Shown: one piece after another, positions 7,356 to 15,818 of the stretch
How positions within the stretch are numbered: the first letter of the stretch is position 1
Layout: every line of letters starts with the position of its first letter
Source of the DNA: Gordonibacter faecis
GTDB taxonomy: Bacteria > Actinomycetota > Coriobacteriia > Coriobacteriales > Eggerthellaceae
Length of the DNA stretch: 64,000 bases
Reading direction: 5' to 3'
Assembly (NCBI RefSeq): GCF_030077735.1
Contig: NZ_JASJEU010000022.1
Coordinates: forward strand, 124,001 to 188,000
Made by a program: the position numbers and the translations under genes
The notes under the pieces: model-generated
Database searches by the model: none
What the model was told of the DNA's origin: nothing
What the model saw: the letters and a program-made list of their open reading frames with translations, nothing else

Positions 7356-9734
7356 CTAGAGCTTCGCGACTTCAACGAGGTTAGTGTGTTGCGTATTTCC
7401 TTGCGTCCACGCCGTACGAGCCGACGAAGTAAGCACGTTTACGCAACCATTTTGATCGACGCCTTCGGCATCCGGGTTGTACCAAGAACCGGTAGGAGCC
7501 GCCACACAACCAGGTACGATGCGGGTCGTCACCTTCGCCGTAATCTTCATAGCGCCGCGGTCATTCTTCACCAGCACCTTGTCGCCATCGGCAATACCAC
7601 GTGCTTCAGCATCGAGCGGGTTGATCCACAGTTCGGTGTCCTGCGTCTGCTGGAGCCACGGGTGCGTGAAGTAGCTCGAATTGTCACGCGCCTTCGTCTT
7701 CCAACCGATGAGCTGGAGCGAGTAGGTTACGGCCAGTTCCGTTCCCGGGCCTTCCGCGACGGGTACGTAGTGAGGTGTCGCGGGAATTTCGGGGTTCTTC
7801 ATGTCGTAAAGCTTCTTCGAGAACAGCTCGATCTTTCCGGAATCCGTCTTAAACGGATTGTTCTTCGGGTCATCAATCTGATCTTTGAAAGCCACGCGCG
7901 GCTCTTCCTTCTTGAAGAAGGCAACACCCTCTTTCGTCAGCGTGTCGAAGTCGGGCAGGTTGTGGTCGGAGAACTCCTTCTGAGTTTCCTCCACCATGTA
8001 GCGCACCCATTCTTCCTCGGTCTTGCCGCCGGTGAACGCGTCCTTGACCCCCATGCGATCAGCGCATTCGGCCAACCAGTCGTACTCAGAACGCGCTTCA
8101 CCCAGCGGTTCGGAGATCTTCTGGGATAGAATGAAGTAGTCGCCGTTATTCCAGGTGCCGCCGACGTTCCAACGCTCGAAGCACGTGCACGCAGGCAACA
8201 CGATGTCAGACCACTGAGCCGTCGGCGTCATCAGCACATCGGAGCAGATGATGCACTCGACCTTGCTCTCGTCCTCAAGGATGGCGCGCACGCGGTTCAA
8301 GTCGGGACCGGACGTCATCATGAAGTCGCTCGCAATGTTCCAGATCATCTTGACGGGATACTCAAGCCTGTCGACGCCCTTGAGGCCGTTTTCCTTTGTG
8401 AGGGAGGTATGGTCGTCGATAGCGTCGATCCAGCCTGACGACATGGGAACAGACGCGGATTCGAATTCCAAGTCCTCGGGCAGATCGGCCATTCCCAAGG
8501 GGAAGTTGCGGGTGAAGCCGTTATACGCACCGGCCCAGCCGCCCACCTTGCCGACGTTACCCGTGATGCAGCCCAGCATGCCGCCGCCAAGCGCCGTACG
8601 CTCACCGCACGCGTGGCGCTGCGGGCCCCAGCCTTCGATGAGGGCCGCGGGCTTCGTGGTGGCGTACTCGCGGGCAATGCGGCGAATGGTTTCGGCCGGC
8701 ACTTTGCAAATGCCTTCGGCCCATTCGGGCGTCTTCGGCGTGCCGTCGGCCACGCCCTCAAGATAGGCGCGATAGGACTGGTTCGGCTCAACGCCTTCGG
8801 GCATATGCTCTTCGTCGAAGCCAACGACATACTTGTCGAGGAACTCCTGGTCATGCAGTCCCTCGGTAACGATGACGTAAGCCATCGCATCCATGAGTGC
8901 GTTGTCAGTAGTGGGCAGCAGCGGAATCCACTCATCGGCCAACTCTACCGCGGTGTTCGAATAACGCGGATCAACAACGATGAACTTGCAGCCGTTTTCC
9001 TTCATCTGGCGGAAGTAGTAGTTCGACAGGCCAAAGATGGTTTCGGCAGGGTTGTGGCCCCAAAGAATGACGAGTTTCGTATCTTTAAGGCTGGCCAGGC
9101 TGGAGCCCGTGTTGGCAATGCCAAACATGGAGGGCGTAGCCGTGCCCGTGTTACCCATGGACACCGAGTTGTAGCAACCGATATGACCACCCGTCACGTC
9201 GCAGAAGCGCGCGGCCAAGTCGGCACGCACAATGTTGCCACCCGTGTCGCCCGTTCCGATCTGCACATAGCGCGCCAGCGGGCCGTATTCCTTCAGGATA
9301 CGTTCGTTCTCGCTGACGATGTAGTCGATGGCTTCATCCCAGCTGATGGGCTCAAACTTGCCCTCGCCGCGCTTGCCCACGCGCTTCATGGGATGCTGCA
9401 AGCGATCAGGGTGGTACTGCCACTTGCGATACGAACGGCCACGCACGCACGCCTTGCCGCAAGGCGCGTCCTCGTTCGGCTGGTACGGGTCACGCGTGTC
9501 AATCTTCGTGATGGCGCCGTCCTTCACATGGGCCTTGATCAGGCACTTGCCGCCGCAGTCAAACGTCGAGCACGTGTTAACAATCTGCGTGCCATCGTCG
9601 GCTGCCTTCGCGGCACCTTCCACAGCTGCCTCCTTGTCGCCCTTCGGCGCGCATCCGCCGAACAGAAGCGTGCTCGCGCCCACGGCGCCTGTCAGCGCCA
9701 GAAACGACCGACGAGACAATCCGGTTTTCTGCAT
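7356..9734 (-). CDS. dmsA: DmsA-like molybdopterin oxidoreductase catalytic subunit, Tat-exported
   Basis: A 792-residue DMSO-reductase-family enzyme. The N-terminus has a twin-arginine signal (GLSRRSFLALTG) and a lipobox-like FGGC. The [4Fe-4S] motif CSTFDCGGKCLIKAH with CGKACVRGRS lies at about residues 54-95. The molybdopterin domain includes GTGDTGGNIV, ILWGHNPAETIFG and a C-terminal dinucleotide-binding domain (ITAKVTTRIVPGCVAAPTGSWY). The real acceptor (DMSO, TMAO or other oxide) cannot be read from sequence. It is transcribed ahead of the B subunit. The 254-base gap upstream, to the response regulator, is AT-rich near 9846-9912 and likely holds the promoter. The two-component system behind it is a plausible regulator. 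Confidence 0.88.
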   Translation of the reverse strand: MQKTGLSRRSFLALTGAVGASTLLFGGCAPKGDKEAAVEGAAKAADDGTQIVNTCSTFDCGGKCLIKAHVKDGAITKIDTRDPYQPNEDAPCGKACVRGRSYRKWQYHPDRLQHPMKRVGKRGEGKFEPISWDEAIDYIVSENERILKEYGPLARYVQIGTGDTGGNIVRADLAARFCDVTGGHIGCYNSVSMGNTGTATPSMFGIANTGSSLASLKDTKLVILWGHNPAETIFGLSNYYFRQMKENGCKFIVVDPRYSNTAVELADEWIPLLPTTDNALMDAMAYVIVTEGLHDQEFLDKYVVGFDEEHMPEGVEPNQSYRAYLEGVADGTPKTPEWAEGICKVPAETIRRIAREYATTKPAALIEGWGPQRHACGERTALGGGMLGCITGNVGKVGGWAGAYNGFTRNFPLGMADLPEDLEFESASVPMSSGWIDAIDDHTSLTKENGLKGVDRLEYPVKMIWNIASDFMMTSGPDLNRVRAILEDESKVECIICSDVLMTPTAQWSDIVLPACTCFERWNVGGTWNNGDYFILSQKISEPLGEARSEYDWLAECADRMGVKDAFTGGKTEEEWVRYMVEETQKEFSDHNLPDFDTLTKEGVAFFKKEEPRVAFKDQIDDPKNNPFKTDSGKIELFSKKLYDMKNPEIPATPHYVPVAEGPGTELAVTYSLQLIGWKTKARDNSSYFTHPWLQQTQDTELWINPLDAEARGIADGDKVLVKNDRGAMKITAKVTTRIVPGCVAAPTGSWYNPDAEGVDQNGCVNVLTSSARTAWTQGNTQHTNLVEVAKL

Positions 9735-9988
9735 ACGTCATCCTCCCCCTTCGTTACACGATTCTCCTCCGAGGCTGGCGCGCGAGCATGGTGCGGTTCC
9801 CCCGCCGCTCGCGTCCCCTCGTCTTGGTGGTTATCGTACGCGCGAAATATTACGCGCCGTATATTCCGCGGATTATTTTTTGATTACCAGATATTACTGA
9901 AGTATTAATGACCTTATGGAGCGCATTTTACCTGGTCGCAAGCGCGGCCCTCGCCGCGACCCGCCCCGCGCCAGGCGTTGCCCACGCC

Positions 9989-10687
9989 TCAGCGCACGGC
10001 GGCGAACTTGTAGCCCACGCCCCACACCGTCAGCACAAGGCGCGGCTTCGACGGATCGTCTTCCACCTTCTCGCGAATTTTGCGAATGAACACGGTGATG
10101 GTGTTCGCATCGCTCACGGCATCCTCGCCCCACACGCCCTCGAACAGCTGCTCGCGCGTGAACACTTGGCCGGGGTGCTGTGCCATGAACGCAAGGATTT
10201 CGAACTCCTTGGCGGTGAGGTCAAGGGAGCGGCCGCCCTTCGTTGCCTCGTAGCTTCCCAGGTCAAGCACAAGGTCGCCTGCCTCCACGGTCGTGCGCTT
10301 CGCCGCGGCGCCCGCGCGGGAATGCTCGCGACGGCGCAGCAACGCTTCAATGCGCAACGCCAGTTCAGCGGGGCTAAACGGCTTCACCAGATAGTCGTCG
10401 CAGCCCATTTTGAATCCCATGCTTTTGTCCACGATGTCACCCTTGGCGGACAAAAACATCACGGGCACGTCTTGGTCGCGGCGGCGAATGGCATCGCAGG
10501 CATCAAACCCATTCACATCAGGCATCATGACATCGAGAATAACCAGGTCAGGGGCCTGCTCGTCAAACAGCGCAAGCGCTTCCGCACCGTTTTTTGCGTA
10601 GAGGAATTCATGGCCGGCTTCCCGCACAATGTGTTCGACCACCTTTTTCATGCTTGCTTCGTCGTCAGCCAGCAGTATGCGCGCCAT
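9989..10687 (-). CDS. OmpR/PhoB-family response regulator
   Basis: A 232-residue protein: receiver domain (residues 1-120) with acidic pocket LLADDEAS, phospho-acceptor Asp in LVILDVMMPDVNG and conserved Lys in DYLVKPFSPAEL; winged-helix output domain (about 135-232) ending TVWGVGYKF. It is the second gene of a pair with the sensor kinase 4 bp upstream, and lies just upstream of the dmsAB operon on the same strand. The position suggests it controls dmsAB, but this is inference. Confidence 0.93.
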   Translation of the reverse strand: MARILLADDEASMKKVVEHIVREAGHEFLYAKNGAEALALFDEQAPDLVILDVMMPDVNGFDACDAIRRRDQDVPVMFLSAKGDIVDKSMGFKMGCDDYLVKPFSPAELALRIEALLRRREHSRAGAAAKRTTVEAGDLVLDLGSYEATKGGRSLDLTAKEFEILAFMAQHPGQVFTREQLFEGVWGEDAVSDANTITVFIRKIREKVEDDPSKPRLVLTVWGVGYKFAAVR

Positions 10688-10691
10688 CGGC

Positions 10692-12365
10692 CTACTCCCC
10701 CTCTTCGCACTTCCCGGCCTTCCCTTGCACCGGGAACGTCGCCGTAAACACGCTGCCTTTGCCCAGCGTGCTTTCCATCTCTACCGTGCCGCCATGCAAC
10801 TCCATGAGGTCGCGCGCAAGCGACAGGCCCAAACCGCTGCCATTGTAGCGGCGCGAGGCCGAAGCGTCACCCTGCGTGAATTTGTCGAAGATGAACGGCG
10901 CATCCGCCGGGTCGATACCGATGCCGTCGTCGGCCACCGCAATGCGCACGACCTGCGCAGCGGAGTCAAATGTGGCACTGATGGCAATGTGGCCGCCCGC
11001 GGGCGTGAACTTCACGGCATTGCCCGCGAGGTTCTCCACCACGCGGCGCGCCTTGTCCGCGTCAGCCATGATGAGCGGCACGTCACGCCCCACCTCCACG
11101 GTGAGCTGGACTTCCTTGGCTTGCGCGAGAGGCTCAAGCGCGGCTTCCACGCTGTTCACGATGTCGGCCACATCCACCAGCATGGGCGCGAACTCACTCT
11201 TGCCCGCCTCCAGGCGCGCCACGTCCAAAATGTTGTTGATGCGGCTGAGCAAGATAGCGGCGTTCTGGCGCACCTCGCCCAGAATGCGTGCGCGTTGGCC
11301 TTGCGCGTCATCCTCCTGCTGCTGAAGTATTTCCGTGAAGGCAATGACCGAGGTCAGCGGCGTGCGCAGCTCATGACTCATCATGGCCAGGAAGTCAGAC
11401 TTGTAGCGGCTTTCCTCGGACAGGCGCTCGTTCATAGCTTCCAGTTGTTCGCGCTGGCGCAGCAGTTCCTCGTTCGCCACCACCAACTGGCCGGCACGCA
11501 CCTCCACCTGGCTTTCCAAATCGTCGTAGAGCGCATTGAGCTCGGAGCTCATTGTTTCGAAGTATTCCGCCAAATCGTGCACCTCACCGTCGCCGCGCAC
11601 GTCCTTCACGTCCACGGCAAAGCGGCCTGCATCCGTCACGCGTACGGCATTCTTCAAGCGCTCAAGCGGCGCCGTGACAAAGCGGTTCACGAAGAAGTAG
11701 ACAGACACCACGCACGCCACCATCAGCACGAAAAACAGCAGCGCCTCGCGCGCGACGTTCTGCGCGATACTCTCGTCGTAGATGGCGGAGGGCACCACAA
11801 CGCTGATCACGCCATACAGATCACCGATGGCCATACCCTCTTTCGCGTGGCCGGTCACGTCCATTTCGCCCGCCGGACTGCCGTGGCAGGACAAACAGCT
11901 GTCGTCGATGCGCAGCGGCGTGACATAGCGCAGCGCGTTTTGGTCGTCGAAGGTGGCCATCTCGTCGTATTCGGCGAGGCCCGGGTCTTCGCGGAAACGC
12001 TCCATGACCTGGCCTTCGAATTTGTCCGTGGCGTGCGCAGAGTTGCGCGGACTGTCGCTCACGTAGCGAATTTTGTAATCGGTGCCTTGCGAAAAATGCC
12101 CGCTCACGCTCAGGCCCACGATGGAGCAATGCAGACCCTTGAAATCGTAGTTGCCCTGAGAGTCGTAATTGATGCGGTTCTGATTTATGGCCATGAAATC
12201 CCACATGGCATTCAGCTGCCGTGTGAGCATGCTGGCCTGTTCGCGCATGGCAGCTTGCGCCTGCTCGCGCTGGGACGTGTACGACCACGCCACATTCAGC
12301 ACCATGAGCAGGGCTATTATCACAACGGTGGGTACCGCCAGTTTGTACTTCAGCTTCCCGTGCAT
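10692..12365 (-). CDS. Sensor histidine kinase with haem-binding (DUF3365-like) periplasmic domain
   Basis: A 557-residue kinase. The start is ATG at 12365, after GGAGGGG; an upstream extension lacks support. TM1 is at about residues 8-26, and the extracytoplasmic domain (about 27-195) resembles the DUF3365/Tll0287 family and includes CLSCHGSP, a CxxCH haem c attachment motif. TM2 is at about 200-220, followed by a HAMP-like linker and coiled coil, the phospho-acceptor box FLAMMSHELRTPLTSVI, and an ATPase domain with DDGIGIDPADAPFIFDKF and GSGLGLSLARDL. A covalently bound haem would let it sense redox state or a diatomic gas. Its response regulator follows 4 bp downstream, then the dmsAB operon. 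Confidence 0.9.
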   Translation of the reverse strand: MHGKLKYKLAVPTVVIIALLMVLNVAWSYTSQREQAQAAMREQASMLTRQLNAMWDFMAINQNRINYDSQGNYDFKGLHCSIVGLSVSGHFSQGTDYKIRYVSDSPRNSAHATDKFEGQVMERFREDPGLAEYDEMATFDDQNALRYVTPLRIDDSCLSCHGSPAGEMDVTGHAKEGMAIGDLYGVISVVVPSAIYDESIAQNVAREALLFFVLMVACVVSVYFFVNRFVTAPLERLKNAVRVTDAGRFAVDVKDVRGDGEVHDLAEYFETMSSELNALYDDLESQVEVRAGQLVVANEELLRQREQLEAMNERLSEESRYKSDFLAMMSHELRTPLTSVIAFTEILQQQEDDAQGQRARILGEVRQNAAILLSRINNILDVARLEAGKSEFAPMLVDVADIVNSVEAALEPLAQAKEVQLTVEVGRDVPLIMADADKARRVVENLAGNAVKFTPAGGHIAISATFDSAAQVVRIAVADDGIGIDPADAPFIFDKFTQGDASASRRYNGSGLGLSLARDLMELHGGTVEMESTLGKGSVFTATFPVQGKAGKCEEGE

Positions 12366-12580
12366 ACAACACCCCTCCCCCTTTGCGTCGCCACCATAGC
12401 ATACTGGCGGGCGCGCGAAAGAGAGAAGGGGCGAATGTTGCAGGGACGCGGACAAAAGCGCGCTCACGCACGGAGGGGCGAAAAGTGCGGCGGATTATGC
12501 GCGGGCGGGGGTGCCGTGGCGCAGCTGGTTGTGCGCGAGGCACATTCCCGTGCGCGGCGTGAAACGCGGAAGCCGGCGGC

Positions 12581-12859
12581 TTACTTCCCGCTGAACAGGC
12601 CTCCTAGTTTGCCGAGGAGGTCACCCGGGTTGTCGCCGAGGAAGTCGCCGACCACTTCCATGACGGCATTCAGGTTGAGTTCCTTGCCTTCCAGAAGCGG
12701 CTCGACAGCTTTCACGACATCGCACACTTCGTCATCGGTCAGATCGAGGCCGGTGGCGCCTTTGATGGCGGCGGCGGGATCCACGCCGAACTGCTTCAGG
12801 CTCTCCGGGTCGTCGGCGGCGGACTTGAGCAACTGTCCCACAATTTCTTGGACATCCAT
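12581..12859 (-). CDS. Small acidic protein, unknown function (paralogue of 15339-15644)
   Basis: A 92-residue soluble acidic protein starting MDVQEIVGQLLKSAADDPES and containing VDPAAAIKGATGLDL and a glycine-rich end GDLLGKLGGLFSGK. The ATG at 12859 follows AAGGGGA; a TTG five codons earlier would overlap that site. It shares with the gene at 15339-15644 the start MD-[VI]-Q-x-I, the central DPAAAI, a TG motif and a Leu/Gly/Phe-rich end, so the two are paralogues separated by only two genes. No catalytic residues or cysteine pairs are evident. Function not recognised. Confidence 0.75.
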   Translation of the reverse strand: MDVQEIVGQLLKSAADDPESLKQFGVDPAAAIKGATGLDLTDDEVCDVVKAVEPLLEGKELNLNAVMEVVGDFLGDNPGDLLGKLGGLFSGK

Positions 12860-12997
12860 GGCATTCCCCTTCAACTAATGATTGTAGCGGTGCAGGAAAA
12901 ACCTGCCCTCCCTCTAGGGGAATTATAATGGGGCGCATGCTCAGGAGCAGGCAAAGGCCCTGTTCAAGCAAAGATTGAAGCGCAAGGAGAGGGACGC

Positions 12998-14104
12998 ATG
13001 GCAACGAAGAAAACCGACGAAGCCCCCGAGGACAAGCCCGCGAAGACAAAGAAAGCGGCTCCGAAGAGCACGTCGAAGACCGAAGACAAAGCCGAAGCAA
13101 AGGCTGCGGAAACCGAGGCAGCGAAGGCCGCTGAACCCGCACCGCAAGCCGACGCCCCTGATGAGAAGCCCGCGCCGAAGGAGCACAAAGAGCGCACCTT
13201 CGTCGACGCGAAAACCGGCAAGACTATCTCCCACCCGCACCAGGGCGGCACGGACGCAGCCACGAAGGCCGTCCGCGACGAGATGCACGCCGAGCGCAAG
13301 GGCGCGGCACTGCCGTTCCGCATTGGCGCCATTGTGCTGTGGGCGCTGGGCATTGCGTGCGAGGTCATGGCCATTCTCGTGATGAACGGCACGCTGTTTC
13401 TTCCCGGGTTCCCGAAAACCACGTGGCTCATCGTGTGGATTGTGCTTGACCTGGTGCTGGTGGTTATCGGCTCGCAGCTGTGGAAGCACGCAAACCACGT
13501 GTCGCCCGCTCCGAAAGAAAACAAGCTGGCCTACTGGGTGCAAACCGAGCTGGGTGTGATCATTGCCGCCATCGCGTTCGCACCGGTGATTATTCTGCTT
13601 CTGACGAACAAGGACTTGGACAAGAAGACGAAGCAGGTGGGCTCCATCGTGGCCGCCGTGGCGCTGGTGGCTGCCGTCGCCAGCGGCATCGACTACCACC
13701 CTGCCACGCAGGAGGACCTCGACCAGGCTGAGGCTGGCGCCGCCATTCTGTCCGACGACGGACTGGCGTATTGGACGCCCTTCGGCGAGGTGTATCACTT
13801 CAATCCCGACTGCCAGTACATCAAGAACTCGTCTACCATTTACGCTGGTAGCGTGCAGGAAGCGCTCGACGGCGGGCGCACGCGCGGCTGCTCGGGCTGC
13901 ACGGTGGAAGACGGCACCGACATCCTCGGCAAGGCCGACCCCGCCGCCGTGGCTGCGGCCGCCGCGAACGCCATCAAGATAGGTGGCGAACCGGACGCCG
14001 ATGCGGGCGCGGATGCCGGGTCCGCCGACGAACCCCAAACCACCGAACCCGACACCAGCGCAGACGAGCAAGAAGAGCCGGTGGAACTGCCGAAAGCCGC
14101 TTAA
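12998..14104 (+). CDS. Membrane protein with Lys/Ala-rich N-terminus and C-terminal Cys/His motif
   Basis: A 368-residue protein with an unusual three-part layout. Residues 1-105 are a low-complexity Lys/Ala/Glu/Pro-rich tail (EDKPAKTKKAAPKSTSKTED and similar). Residues 106-235 hold about four hydrophobic segments. The C-terminal part contains YHFNPDCQYIKNSS followed by GCSGC, a Cys/His pattern that could bind metal or match small extracytoplasmic domains of that kind. It ends in an acidic, Ala-rich stretch. The ATG follows AAGGAGAGGG. It stands alone between the small acidic gene and zupT-like gene and is followed by a good terminator. No function is assigned. Confidence 0.75.
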   Translation: MATKKTDEAPEDKPAKTKKAAPKSTSKTEDKAEAKAAETEAAKAAEPAPQADAPDEKPAPKEHKERTFVDAKTGKTISHPHQGGTDAATKAVRDEMHAERKGAALPFRIGAIVLWALGIACEVMAILVMNGTLFLPGFPKTTWLIVWIVLDLVLVVIGSQLWKHANHVSPAPKENKLAYWVQTELGVIIAAIAFAPVIILLLTNKDLDKKTKQVGSIVAAVALVAAVASGIDYHPATQEDLDQAEAGAAILSDDGLAYWTPFGEVYHFNPDCQYIKNSSTIYAGSVQEALDGGRTRGCSGCTVEDGTDILGKADPAAVAAAAANAIKIGGEPDADAGADAGSADEPQTTEPDTSADEQEEPVELPKAA

Positions 14105-14147
14105 CCCGCGCGCACGGCCCCACATTCCACCCCTGGTTCGCACCTCA

Positions 14148-14179
14148 AAGAGCCCGCCCCCTCACCGTGGCGGGCTCTT
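14148..14179 (+). terminator. Rho-independent terminator
   Basis: AAGAGCCCGCC (14148-14158) pairs with GGCGGGCTCTT (14169-14179), followed by CGCTTTCC. It ends the membrane-protein transcript. Confidence 0.75.
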
Positions 14180-14306
14180 CGCTTTCCTGCGCCACCAATA
14201 AGTCATCCTTAGTTACCTTTTTCCTACCGCTTTGCTATCATGTTTCCCGCAAACAAGGCGCTTTGGGGAAAGCGTCGTCATCAAGGGGGTGCAAAGGGGA
14301 GAAGCC

Positions 14307-15164
14307 ATGGACCCGTTCGTCTTCATTACCGTGGTCACGCTTGTCGCTGGGGCTGGCGGTACGGGGCTGGGCGGCGTCGTGGGCGCGCTGTTCAAGAGCG
14401 ACTCCAACCGCACCGTCAGTCTACTGTTGGCGTTCGCGGGCGGCGTCATGCTGTCCATCGTGTGCTTCGACCTGCTCACCGAGTCGGTTGAGGCCGCCCA
14501 AACCTTCACCGATCACGCGCCTCTGGTGGCGGCGGGTGCGGTAACCGTGGGCGGGGCCGTGGTGTTCGGGCTGAATATGCTGATTGACTGGCGAACAAAC
14601 CCAGAGGTGCCGCACGTCTCGCGCAGGAATCATCCCAAAACCCACGACGACCTTGACGAACTCATTCACGCTGATCACCTGGCCGAACACCGCAAGCGCG
14701 ACGACTCCAAGATGGCCCTGTTCGTGGCCGGCATTGTGATGGCATGCGCCATCGCGCTGCACAACGTGCCCGAAGGCATGACCATTGGCGCAAGTTTTGT
14801 GGCGTCGGACAACCTGCTTTTGGGAACCGGCATGATTATGGCCGTGCTCATTGGCCTGCACAATATCCCGGAAGGCATGGCCGTGTCGGTGCCGCTTATC
14901 AACGGCGGCATGCACCGGGTACGCGCGGTGCTGGTCACAGCCGCGTGCGGCCTGCCCACCGTGCTGGGCGCGTGGCTGGGCTACTGGCTGGGCGACATCG
15001 GCCCGCTGGGGCTGTCGCTGTCGTTGGGGTTTGCAAGCGGCGCCATGCTGTACGTGGTGTTTGGCGAGATCATTCCGCAGTCGGTGCTCATGTATCGCAG
15101 CAAGCTTCCCACGTTCTTCGTGATTGTGGGCATTCTGCTGGGGCTGCTGATTATCTATTACTAA
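14307..15164 (+). CDS. ZIP-family metal transporter
   Basis: A 285-residue membrane protein of the ZIP (ZupT-like) family, which imports zinc or other divalent metals. About eight hydrophobic helices are seen. Helix 4 carries HNVPEGMTIGASF and helix 5 HNIPEGMAVSVPL, the two His/Glu motifs that form the binuclear metal site. A hydrophilic, His-containing loop (about residues 90-130, HVSRRNHPKTHDD) lies between helices 3 and 4. The ATG at 14307 follows AAAGGGGAGA; an upstream in-frame ATG would place the ribosome site inside the gene. No metal-regulator gene is adjacent. Confidence 0.92.
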   Translation: MDPFVFITVVTLVAGAGGTGLGGVVGALFKSDSNRTVSLLLAFAGGVMLSIVCFDLLTESVEAAQTFTDHAPLVAAGAVTVGGAVVFGLNMLIDWRTNPEVPHVSRRNHPKTHDDLDELIHADHLAEHRKRDDSKMALFVAGIVMACAIALHNVPEGMTIGASFVASDNLLLGTGMIMAVLIGLHNIPEGMAVSVPLINGGMHRVRAVLVTAACGLPTVLGAWLGYWLGDIGPLGLSLSLGFASGAMLYVVFGEIIPQSVLMYRSKLPTFFVIVGILLGLLIIYY

Positions 15165-15175
15165 GGGAAGAGGAA

Positions 15176-15198
15176 GGGGCCGCAACAGAGGCCCCTTT
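15176..15198 (+). terminator. Terminator of the ZIP gene
   Basis: GGGGCC (15176-15181) pairs with GGCCCC (15190-15195) followed by TTTA, 11 bases after the stop. Confidence 0.65.
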
Positions 15199-15207
15199 AT
15201 AGATTGG

Positions 15208-15298
15208 CGTAGGGCAAGGACTCTGCCCTTGCCGCTCAGCATTGATAAACTTGCAGGTCAAACGTAGTTGCCGGCAAGGGTAGAACCCTTGCCCTACG
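15208..15298. repeat. Nested palindromic element, 91 bp
   Basis: The outer arms (15208-15233 and 15273-15298) are inverted copies, about 22 of 26 positions complementary, beginning CGTAGGGCAAGG. Each arm also folds on itself (GGCAAGG with CCTTGCC), so the element can form one long or two short hairpins. It lies between the ZIP terminator and a convergent gene, and looks like a REP/MITE-type extragenic palindrome. Confidence 0.65.
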
Positions 15299-15338
15299 GT
15301 CAACCAGCGTTATGCGCGCGCTCTGAACCGGCGAGCGC

Positions 15339-15644
15339 TTATTCGTCCTTTTTGCCGAAGATGTTGTTCAGCAGATCGCCGAACGCGCCGCCCTCGCCCA
15401 TGAGCGACGACACTTTCTCGCCCAGCATGTCGCCGAAACAGGCGAGCTTTTCCTGAAGTTCGCCACCCTCTTCGCCAATCTTGGCGAGCACGCCTTGCAC
15501 AACAGCAGCCATGTCTTCGCCCTCAATCTGATGGCCCGTGATGTTCTCGATGGCCGCCGCCGGATCGGCGATGATCTCCTGAGCCTTTTCCGGCGCCTCG
15601 CGCAGCGCTCCCACAATCTGATCGATAATGGCCTGAATATCCAT
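15339..15644 (-). CDS. Small acidic protein, unknown function (paralogue of 12581-12859)
   Basis: A 101-residue acidic protein starting MDIQAIIDQIVGALREAPEK, with ADPAAAIENITGHQIEGED in the centre and FGDLLNNIFGKKDE at the end. The layout matches the paralogue at 12581-12859: an amphipathic N-terminal helix, DPAAAI, TG, then a region rich in Leu, Gly and Phe. AAGGAG precedes the ATG at a normal distance. It stands as a single gene on the minus strand, upstream of no obvious partner. Function not recognised. Confidence 0.78.
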   Translation of the reverse strand: MDIQAIIDQIVGALREAPEKAQEIIADPAAAIENITGHQIEGEDMAAVVQGVLAKIGEEGGELQEKLACFGDMLGEKVSSLMGEGGAFGDLLNNIFGKKDE

Positions 15645-15818
15645 AGCAAACTCCTTTGGTCGTTAACCCCGCTGTCACCAGTATAGCGAGGTCAATTCAC
15701 ACAAAGAGCTGGCCGCCCTGATGTAACAAAACTTTGAAAGCCCCCGCGCGCCTGTTGCGCAACACATGCCCAAGGGCGGTTCTGGTAAACGGGTGACGCT
15801 TTTGGGGGCGGTGCGACC

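Noticed and set aside
10629..12878. 749-codon plus-strand frame
   Set aside because: Antisense to the histidine kinase and small acidic gene, whose domains and start sites are clear.
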